Below, one piece after another: positions 25,801 to 31,567 of a DNA stretch of 35,903 nt; position 1 is the first letter of the stretch, and each line of letters opens with the position of its first letter. Both the position numbers and the translations under genes were made by a program. This stretch comes from Methylotenera sp. Its GTDB lineage: Bacteria; Pseudomonadota; Gammaproteobacteria; Burkholderiales; Methylophilaceae. The DNA is taken from positions 1-35,903 of the forward strand of contig JAUSAG010000037.1 in NCBI GenBank assembly GCA_030652995.1, given 5' to 3'. The notes beneath the pieces were generated by a model. That model had not been told where the DNA came from. It did no database searches and worked only from the letters and a program-made list of their open reading frames with translations.

Positions 25801-26342
25801 ATCAACTTAAAGCATGGGACAGCCATATAAAAACAAAACACTTACTTCTTGCCGTCAATGTAAGTGCCAAACAGTTTCATCAACCTGACTTTGTAGATCA
25901 GGTGTTAGAAGTGCTCGATTACACGGGAGCCAACCCCAACCGACTTAAATTGGAGCTAACCGAAAGCCTGCTAGTAGAAAATGTGGATACTATTGTCAAT
26001 AAAATGACCCAACTAAAAGTTAAAGGCGTGCATTTTTCACTGGATGATTTTGGTACTGGATTTTCTTCGCTGTCTTATCTAAAACGATTGCCAATCGACC
26101 AATTAAAAATCGACCAATCCTTTGTGCGCGACATTCTAAATGACCCCAATGATGCCTCTATCGTCCGCACCATTATCGCACTGAGCAAGAACTTAGGGCT
26201 ATCTGTCATCGCTGAAGGCGTAGAAACAGAAGCGCAACGTCAATTTCTTATCACCAACGGCTGTCACAACTACCAAGGCTACCTGTTTAGCCGACCTATA
26301 CCAATAAGTGACTTTGAACCCCTGCTGTTGCAACAAGCTTAA
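22887..26342 (+). CDS. CHASE-PAS-PAS-PAS-GGDEF-EAL c-di-GMP signalling protein
   Basis: About 1151 aa. TM1 is at about 17-39; a periplasmic CHASE domain follows (GFIHGSDHVTKSEF near 79); TM2 is at about 328-350. Three PAS domains begin near 353, 473 and 595. The GGDEF domain (FYDALTGLSNR near 722) has GSDEF in place of GGDEF near 801, and the RxxD inhibitory site is missing. The EAL domain (EALIRWQHP near 930) keeps the ELTES, DDFGTGFSSL and IAEGVE residues, so it looks like an active phosphodiesterase. Cyclase activity is uncertain. CHASE domains sense small ligands outside the cell. The start is TTG (22881) or ATG (22887), neither with a clear ribosome-binding site. No partner gene is adjacent. 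Confidence 0.94.
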   Translation: MPVNAINYIQNLVRSQLMPLVLTCLVLIGGLTTTYVLWHQAQQQQDAHLRNTFEFASTQVTSNIISRINNYIVVMRGIQGFIHGSDHVTKSEFITYIQGLQLQEKLPGVQGVGLIKIVLHADKNKHIAEMRHQGNAVYKINPDAERERYAPITQMEPLTKENHKVIGLDTLTIPAAALAMQQALALNDVTITSRITLAQDAGKNDVFGFVMYLPLYKNTTNLNTLPERQAAIAGWVDVPFRIQDLITSLQNEIDPDIDLEIHDGEPQLADSLMYHSDHVSHQKRLADGRLQLSRIIEIGGRQWTLLMSTTPAFEARTTSGNQTTLLGLTGIVLTLTLCLLTWLLSIGKENAQTRFQQLFNQASDGILIMNRDYRFVDANNATLALLGYTRDELFKLHLPDILAKQELPRLQRVLPNIMSGTPNRDEWTHVRSDGSEFPVEVSAHKLDNERFFAILHDLTERKKNEKIIKDSEARYKLLFTANPVPIWVYDIKTLAFIAVNNAAIVQYGYTNEEFIGMKISDVRPKDDLQHFQDNIKETARITDLYNQAGIWQHRKKDGSLIWVDITCHTLTFEGRAAEMVLAQDVTARVKAEQQLHISAKVFESSHEGLVITDASTLILSVNQAYSEMTGYSLNELIGKTPAFSKSKVHDEGFYKAMWASLNHDHHWQGEIWNQRKNGEVYPVWLSITAVIDEAGKVSNYIASLSDISQSKKAEETIYNLAFYDALTGLSNRQLLRERLQKIVAFDPKQQHQGAILHIDLDDFKSLNDTKGHDVGDQLLIEVAKRIRNCTYPDDTVARLGSDEFVVMLDLLNIEQEQATREVEKIAERIHNAINQPFSLRDNEYHCTSCIGINLFHNDETSIEEVLRKADAAMFQAKKSGRNKIHFFDVEMQAALEQRVMLESMLHQATPDQFVLHYQMQVDDTGRIFGAEALIRWQHPQQGLISPAVFIPLAEETGLILPIGRWVLETACNQLKAWDSHIKTKHLLLAVNVSAKQFHQPDFVDQVLEVLDYTGANPNRLKLELTESLLVENVDTIVNKMTQLKVKGVHFSLDDFGTGFSSLSYLKRLPIDQLKIDQSFVRDILNDPNDASIVRTIIALSKNLGLSVIAEGVETEAQRQFLITNGCHNYQGYLFSRPIPISDFEPLLLQQA

Positions 26343-26382
26343 ACAAAAATCCAAAAAAAGTCAGGTACATGTAGAAGCTGAC

Positions 26383-26605
26383 TTTGCTCACTGGATTACT
26401 GAAATGCGCTCTTGCGGTGCACCCATTACGAGCATCACCACTGGCAAAGGTGACTACTATCGTTATAACAATGCACCAGTTGCTGCAACAAAGGCAATAT
26501 GGCTTGCAATTGTGTCAATCTCCCGATGAAAAAAACTGATGACATATACTGGCGACTAAAAGATAAGTTGCTCAATAAAGACGCAAGCGATGCCAAGATA
26601 GATTA
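26383..26605 (+). pseudogene. Relic of a large serine recombinase (zinc-ribbon region)
   Basis: Pieces in different frames reconstruct the C-terminal part of a resolvase/integrase of the large serine type: LLTGLLKCA, then SCGAPITSITTGKGDYYRYN, then CTSCCNKGNMACNCVNLPM, then DDIYWRLKDKLLNKD with a stop at 26603-26605. The family pattern is LLTGLLKC-x2-CGAPM-x4-TGKG-x-YRYY-C-x(6-9)-G-x2-C. At least three frame changes separate the pieces, so the gene is dead. The N-terminal catalytic domain is not present. Confidence 0.65.
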
Positions 26606-26748
26606 ATGCACTCAATCAATATTTACACAGAATTATTTACAGGCTCAAAATTCAGGACACCCTCTTTCAAAGTACAACAGTTAATGGCGATTTTGTGTAG
26701 CATCGTCCTGCCACAGAACCAAGCACTCGTTACTATATCTACGTTGCT

Positions 26749-26943
26749 AATTTAGCATCTTTTAAGTCTGCTTGCTTTGTTGTTGGACCTGTAATTGCAA
26801 TATTCATAATGTCATTTTGGTCAAGAGCATGTAATAAAGCATTTTTCATACTCACTTAAATCTGCTTTATTAGTAGGTGTTAGCCCATTGTAAATTTCCA
26901 CTTTTTTCAATTCGGCTTCACTCCTAACCTTATCAAAAACTCC
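26749..26943 (-). pseudogene. Relic of the N-terminus of a YobI-like P-loop ATPase
   Basis: On the minus strand, one frame reads KKVEIYNGLTPTNKADLSEY and the next NALLHALDQNDIMNIAITGP. Together these match the opening of YobI-type ATPases (NGLTP...Y-ALN-AL-N-DI-NIAITGPYGSGKSS). The Walker A lysine loop that should follow GP is replaced by TTKQADL, and the frame stops at 26749-26751. A frameshift separates the two parts. The remainder of 26343-27071 shows no intact gene. Confidence 0.5.
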
Positions 26944-27071
26944 TCAAAAGCGACTTATTAAATTACCTCCATCTAGTTTTAATCGTGCAATACAATTCAT
27001 TTATTAATCGCCTCTTTGTTATTTTTTAATTTAAAAATTAGATATTACACAACTCAACAAACAGTCAATTC

Positions 27072-28193
27072 TTAAAAGTCGCTAAGAACATAATGTGTAG
27101 CTCTTTTTGATTCACCAGCTTTTAGCAATACGCCTAATTCGACCAACTCACTTACATCACGCAAAGCTGTATCGTTAGAGCATTGCACGATCTTAGCCCA
27201 TTTACCCGTAGTCAGATTTCCGTTAAACCCTTGCATCATCATGTTTAGCATTTTCATTTGGCGTTCATTTAACTTACCACTTCGCAGGCGATGACTTATA
27301 TTAGCTAAATACACTACGCCTTTAAGCTCCTCATTCGCACTTTGCACTGTACGCAACAAACAACCTAAGAACCAAGTTAGCCAAGCAGTAACATCTAACG
27401 TACCCTTTTGCGTTTGCTCTAAACTATTGTAGTAATCTTCACGCTCACACTGCATTTGCTCAGATAAACTATAAAACCTTTGTGGTGAGCCATCTGCGCG
27501 AGCCAATGCCATATCACATATCGCACGGCCTATACGCCCGTTACCATCATCAAACGGATGCAAGGTAACAAACCACAAGTGCGCTAACCCAGCCTTGATT
27601 ACAGGGTCTAATCCAAGCTCGTGATTAAACCAGTCTAAAAAGTTAGTCATTTCAGTTTGAATCACTGTCGCTGAAGGCGCTTCATAATGCACTTTCTCAT
27701 GGCCTATGCCACCTGAAACTACTTGCATTGCACCTACTGCATCATCTCTATAGGCTGCTACGGTAAGTTTGAACATGCCACTATGTCCTGTGGGGAAAAG
27801 TGCTGCATGCCAGCCAAATAAACGCTCTTGTGTTAACTCTGCACTGCAATTACGTGTAGCATCTAACACCATTTCTACAACACCATCGACATGCTTATCC
27901 GAAGGCACATGGCCACCAGCTTCTATGCCTAGCCTTCTAGCTATGGATGACCGTACCGCTTGAGGATTAAGTCGCTCACCTTCTATTTCACTCGACTTAA
28001 CTACTTCACTGGTTAACACTTTAAGGCTAGCCTCTTCAGCCAACTTAAAGCCCAATGCCTGCATAGAGCCAAGTAAGCGACCACGCTCAAGATTAACCTG
28101 TGATAATAGTTGTGAAAATGCCGCTGAATTAAACGACCATTGCGGCCATTGGGCTTGTTGCCAGATATATCTTTGATAATTACCGCTACTCAT
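27072..28193 (-). CDS. Fic family protein (AMP-transferase with inhibitory helix and C-terminal winged helix)
   Basis: 373 aa from the ATG at 28193; a TTG at 28235 would add 14 residues but lies inside the promoter. The N-terminal DUF4172-type part has YIWQQAQWPQWSF. An inhibitory motif S-SEIEGE (about 67-73) follows; its Glu blocks ATP until relieved. The catalytic loop HPFDDGNGRIGR (about 212-223) is the full Fic signature, so it should transfer AMP to a hydroxyl side chain of a target. The last about 75 residues look like a winged helix (MKMLNMMMQGFNGNLTTGKW and DTALRDVSELVELGVL), which would bind DNA. It is the only intact gene between relics of mobile genes. Inverted repeats at the promoter fit autoregulation. 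Confidence 0.92.
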   Translation of the reverse strand: MSSGNYQRYIWQQAQWPQWSFNSAAFSQLLSQVNLERGRLLGSMQALGFKLAEEASLKVLTSEVVKSSEIEGERLNPQAVRSSIARRLGIEAGGHVPSDKHVDGVVEMVLDATRNCSAELTQERLFGWHAALFPTGHSGMFKLTVAAYRDDAVGAMQVVSGGIGHEKVHYEAPSATVIQTEMTNFLDWFNHELGLDPVIKAGLAHLWFVTLHPFDDGNGRIGRAICDMALARADGSPQRFYSLSEQMQCEREDYYNSLEQTQKGTLDVTAWLTWFLGCLLRTVQSANEELKGVVYLANISHRLRSGKLNERQMKMLNMMMQGFNGNLTTGKWAKIVQCSNDTALRDVSELVELGVLLKAGESKRATHYVLSDF

Positions 28194-28228
28194 GCGGTAA
28201 TAATTACACGTTATTACCGCACAGTCAA
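28180..28228 (-). promoter_or_regulatory. Promoter and operator of the Fic gene (palindromes over the -10 and start codon)
   Basis: On the minus strand, -35 TTGACT (28223-28228), a 16-base spacer and -10 TAATTA (28201-28206) end seven bases before the ATG at 28193, so the transcript may begin at the start codon. GCGGTAATAA (28194-28203) and TTATTACCGC (28211-28220) form a perfect 10-bp inverted repeat with a 7-base centre. A further TTACCGC (28180-28186) makes a second inverted repeat across the start codon. No ribosome-binding site is visible. Confidence 0.6.
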
Positions 28229-28262
28229 CAATCAACGCTTTATTTGCGGCACTAAAGAGGAC

Positions 28263-28275
28263 TTATTACCGCACA
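28263..28275. repeat. Second copy of the Fic operator half-site
   Basis: TTATTACCGCACA here is an exact 13-base copy of 28211-28223, 52 bases upstream of it relative to the Fic gene. The helical spacing (close to five turns) would suit cooperative binding or looping. Confidence 0.5.
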
Positions 28276-28333
28276 ATCGCTACAGACAAGCGCTAAACAG
28301 TGAGCTAGAAGTTCCAGTTGTACAGTCCATTAT

Positions 28334-28683
28334 TTAACCCTCACTGATTTGAGAGATTAAATTCGTTGAACGCATATATTGCGCTCGCTGATTCTTCCTA
28401 GGCCTTCCCTGTTTGCGTGACTGCAGTACGGATGGCAGATTTTTTTGATGAACGCCAGTTGTAAGAAACTCCGCCAAGTCCGCTACAGAGCAACCAAGAC
28501 GGCCACCTAGGTCGATAGTTCTAATTGGGAAAATACCACGACTACGTGCGGTGTAAGGGATTTTAATACTTTTGTAGTGAAGTGCAGTTGTAGCTTAACA
28601 AACCATATTGGCGTTGTCGGGCGCTTATAAAGGGTAGCTCTACCTTCAAGTATATGTTCTGTATGAGGTGCTTTTTGTGGCAC
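28334..28683 (-). pseudogene. Relic of a tyrosine integrase N-terminus next to tRNA-Leu
   Basis: A GTG at 28683 with GGAG eight bases upstream opens a frame reading KAPHTEHILEGRATLYKRPT, then TPIWFVKLQL. This is like the arm-binding start of phage-type integrases (EGKA-xY-R-x-TPIW-xR-KL). A frameshift follows near 28570. The other frame stays open for about 80 codons (HYKSIKIPYTARS to QISEG) and stops at 28334-28336. The catalytic R-H-R-Y core is missing. Integrase genes commonly sit beside the tRNA they target, which fits tRNA-Leu about 130 bases away. The rest of 28236-28776 shows nothing else intact. Confidence 0.4.
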
Positions 28684-28776
28684 AAGTTACGCTCCAAAAA
28701 TACTGCTTAAAGTATAACTTACAACTGTATATCCGCTGTAAATATTGCGCAACGACTGTGCAACGCGAATTTTAGG

Positions 28777-28808
28777 AAAAAAAAATGACTCGCTTTACGT
28801 AAGTCATT
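28777..28808 (-). terminator. Intrinsic terminator after tRNA-Leu
   Basis: On the minus strand, AATGACT and AGTCATT form a 7-bp stem with an 11-base loop, followed directly by a run of nine T residues (A-run at 28777-28785 on the plus strand). It lies nine bases after the tRNA CCA end. Confidence 0.8.
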
Positions 28809-28816
28809 GATTTTAT

Positions 28817-28902
28817 TGGTGCCCGGAGCCGGAGTCGAACCGGCACACCCATAAGGCGAGAGATTTTAAGTCTCTTGTGTCTACCAATTTCACCACCCGG
28901 GC
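28817..28902 (-). tRNA. tRNA-Leu (anticodon TAA)
   Basis: The 86-base reverse complement has a GCCCGGG acceptor, a D arm with GGTGAAATTGGTAGACAC, anticodon loop CTTAAAA (anticodon TAA), a long variable arm (class II), T arm GCCGGTTCGACTCCGGC and encoded CCA. This gene is a frequent integration site for mobile elements. Confidence 0.97.
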
Positions 28903-28934
28903 GGATGTAAGGTGTAGATCAAACAACGGTGCGT

Positions 28935-28965
28935 ATTCTATCACTTACTTTGGAACTTTGACCAA
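28935..28965 (-). promoter_or_regulatory. Probable promoter of tRNA-Leu
   Basis: On the minus strand, -10 TAGAAT (28935-28940) is preceded at 19 bases by TTGGTC (28960-28965). Transcription would start about 25 bases before the mature tRNA. Confidence 0.45.
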
Positions 28966-29076
28966 AAAATATGGCTTTTTTATCTATTTTTAACAAATTT
29001 TTGTCATCAACTAAAAAACTGGACATTAAACATTTTAATCATGCTATTTAATAAGTCAGGTAGCAACAGAAATTCA

Positions 29077-31005
29077 TTACGGAGCGGTTAGCTCTCTTAC
29101 AATCTGCCATTGATTATTAACGCGTTCAAATTGCAGTTCTTTATTCACTTGATCACTAAATGCCGTGATTGGAATGCGTTTCATGTTACATACCTCGCAG
29201 CTTGTGTTCCCTGTTTTTTGTATTTTATAGGTAGTTAAACTGTAATCCTGGTTGAACTTTGCATTGGCTTTATCGCCATCACAAACTACTTCAAGATTAT
29301 TAAGCTTCAATCCAATTTTACCGTTGGTACTTAAACGAGCACGCCGTTGCTGCGTCCATTGCTCTTTATTAAGTGGCGGTTCTGGAGAGAACTTATCGGC
29401 ATAAAATCTCAAATAATTATCTGCATCTTTCTGACGCCAAGCCGTCGCCCACTCACGCACACGCATAGTGACATCTGGCACACTGCAAGCCTGCCCTTTT
29501 GGTTCTGGGCTCACGCCTAAATTCACGCTTGGTTTAACGAGCTCACTAGGTTTAGCGAGTGAAAGTCGCACATTATCAAATGGTTTGGCATCCGCCAGTA
29601 AGGCCGCTTTATCAACAGTCATTTGAACTGGCGCTATTGCGTGACAGACATTTTCACTATCCATATATTGTTCACGTGAAAATTCTGGCAGGGCTCCGCG
29701 GGCGGCACCGATTTTATTTAACAGTGAGCCCTGCCCTGCATAAGTACGCGCAAAAGCCGTTTGTAAATCATATTCAGTATTTGTCATACTGCGTTTGGCC
29801 TGAAAGTACTCATTTTCAGTGTCTAACAAATCAAGCAGGGTACGTTGACCAATATCAAATTGCTTGTGATAGGCTTCTCGTGCATTTTCAATAGAAGTTT
29901 TATGTTGTGAACGATAGATGTACTGCTCTTTTAATTGCGCAATATCGTTGTATGCAATCACTACAATTTGACGTGTATCTACACAGGCTTTATCACGCAT
30001 GTCTTCTGCGCCATTGAGCTTTTGCACTGTTTGTTTGATTGAATTTTGGTCAGAAAAACCATTAAATAAATTAAAGTTTAATTTAAGTTCAAGCACGTCA
30101 GCGGCGCTAGCACTAAATTGCCCATCCGAACTTGTGCCTAAGTTTTTGCGTGCTTGTAAGTCTAACCTAGGCATGTAACGTGATTCGCTGGTTTTAATTT
30201 CGTTTTTCTTGGCTTGAATATCTTCAATCGTAGAAAGTAAATCCGGGTTATGTGTATAAGCAACCTTCAGCGCATCTGCTGAAGTTGGCTCTACGCCGCC
30301 GTTGAAAAATGTAGGGGCTTCCAATGTGTTTGGTGGCAACTCACCATAAAGCCGTTGCATACGCGCGGTTACATCATGCAGGTTTGTGGTTTCAGTCAAT
30401 AAATTAGCTTCAGCTAATGCTAAACGACCCGTTGCTTGTTCTAAATCTACCTTTCTGGCGACACCGGCATTAACACGCTCTTGAATACGATCAAATAACT
30501 GTTTATGTACAACATAATTATCTTTAGCATATTGGCTCAACTCACGATAACGCAGCGTGTCTATATACGCACGCATAAACTCTAGCGTGGTGTTTTGCAT
30601 TGCACTTTGAAGCTCATAATAACGTACGCGATTGGCATGACCCAAACGCTTAACTTCATTACTGGTTGCAAAACCATCAAAAATCATCTGGCGTAACACC
30701 AGTTCGTTATTCATGCGAGGGATGAAGGCATTACCAGTCGTTTTGACTAATTCTTCTTGCTTTCTATAGGTGGAAACTAAATCAGCTTTGGGCAAATACT
30801 CTCCACGCCTCACCTCTTGCTCAAAACCAGACTCTAAAAACTTATGGTAGCGCGCCTGCACTTCAGGGTTTAAAGTGACCACTTTTTCTACCATATCTTT
30901 TAATGGAAGCAATGGTTCGGCGGCATAGGCAACACCGTTTACCAACATTCCAACGCCGTAAGATGCGGCGAGTACCATTAATTTGTATTTAAACTTACTG
31001 TTCAA
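29077..31005 (-). CDS. TolC-family outer membrane channel with C-terminal NTF2-like domain (type I secretion)
   Basis: 642 aa from the TTG at 31005, which has AAGGA seven bases upstream and gives a proper signal peptide (KFKYKLMVLAASYGVGMLVNGVAYA/AE, about 28 residues). A further TTG at 31050 would spoil the signal peptide. Two OEP repeats (about 35-425) form the beta-barrel and coiled-coil tunnel, with typical YIDTLRYRELSQYA and LLDLLDTENEYFQAKR segments. A linker follows, then from about 505 an NTF2-like fold (VREWATAWRQKDADNYLRFY, DKFSPE, then QFERVNNQWQIVRE), as in Cds6-type proteins. Ordinary TolC proteins lack it. It is encoded just after the giant adhesin gene, so it is probably its LapE-like export pore. 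Confidence 0.88.
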   Translation of the reverse strand: MNSKFKYKLMVLAASYGVGMLVNGVAYAAEPLLPLKDMVEKVVTLNPEVQARYHKFLESGFEQEVRRGEYLPKADLVSTYRKQEELVKTTGNAFIPRMNNELVLRQMIFDGFATSNEVKRLGHANRVRYYELQSAMQNTTLEFMRAYIDTLRYRELSQYAKDNYVVHKQLFDRIQERVNAGVARKVDLEQATGRLALAEANLLTETTNLHDVTARMQRLYGELPPNTLEAPTFFNGGVEPTSADALKVAYTHNPDLLSTIEDIQAKKNEIKTSESRYMPRLDLQARKNLGTSSDGQFSASAADVLELKLNFNLFNGFSDQNSIKQTVQKLNGAEDMRDKACVDTRQIVVIAYNDIAQLKEQYIYRSQHKTSIENAREAYHKQFDIGQRTLLDLLDTENEYFQAKRSMTNTEYDLQTAFARTYAGQGSLLNKIGAARGALPEFSREQYMDSENVCHAIAPVQMTVDKAALLADAKPFDNVRLSLAKPSELVKPSVNLGVSPEPKGQACSVPDVTMRVREWATAWRQKDADNYLRFYADKFSPEPPLNKEQWTQQRRARLSTNGKIGLKLNNLEVVCDGDKANAKFNQDYSLTTYKIQKTGNTSCEVCNMKRIPITAFSDQVNKELQFERVNNQWQIVRELTAP

Positions 31006-31304
31006 AATCTTTTCCTTAAATAGCGTATTGCCTAAGGTGTAAGGCAGCAAAATTTATGCCATTTTTTTACACCTAGTTATTTTTATAATAAATGAATCGC
31101 ATAAACAGCCTCTAAATTTCATACTTTTTACACCACGAAACAGTAAGTTAAATTTTTCAAATACACCTTAAAGCCACATTGTGCCTAACAGGCCATTTCA
31201 AACAAAATCAACAACTCATTGTTTTTATTGTATATTTAACAGGTGTTTATTAGCGACAGTTTACATGAATTACAAGTACTTAAAATACCCAAGTATATTA
31301 TTTA

Positions 31305-31436
31305 TCAAGGTTACCCGCTATTGTTGTGCAAAAGTAATTCACTCGCATAGAATTGTGCCTGTTGATTTTCAGTCGATTTATATTTGATAAACATCACCGT
31401 CATTAAATAATAATGTCGAATTTTCGTCAAGGTTAC
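31305..31436 (-). promoter_or_regulatory. Candidate promoters with repeated decamer upstream of the TolC-type gene
   Basis: GTAACCTTGA occurs twice on the minus strand (31427-31436 and 31305-31314). Each copy overlaps a possible -35 (TTGACG and TTGATA) with a possible -10 17 bases on (TTTAAT at 31402-31407; TTTTAA after the second). Both are 300-400 bases before the gene, implying a long leader. The rest of 31006-31491 is AT-rich and shows no gene. Confidence 0.3.
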
Positions 31437-31491
31437 TTTAAAAGTGACCAATTTATTTTAGTTCTATTGAAAAACTGAAGGTTATAATATT

Positions 31492-31524
31492 AAAAAAAAC
31501 CGCTAATCTTGATGAGTAGCGGTT
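31492..31524 (-). terminator. Intrinsic terminator of the adhesin gene
   Basis: On the minus strand, AACCGCTA and TAGCGGTT form an 8-bp perfect stem with an 11-base loop, followed by about eight T residues (A-run 31492-31499 on the plus strand). It lies 43 bases after the adhesin stop codon and would separate it from the TolC-type gene. Confidence 0.85.
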
Positions 31525-31567
31525 AAGTTTGCTGTAGACAAATATTGAAAAGTTGACTACATACGAT

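Noticed and set aside
26308-26529. 73-codon plus-strand frame after the GGDEF/EAL gene
   Set aside because: It contains a piece of the recombinase remnant, but its neighbours are in other frames and it starts inside the EAL gene; treated as part of the pseudogene.
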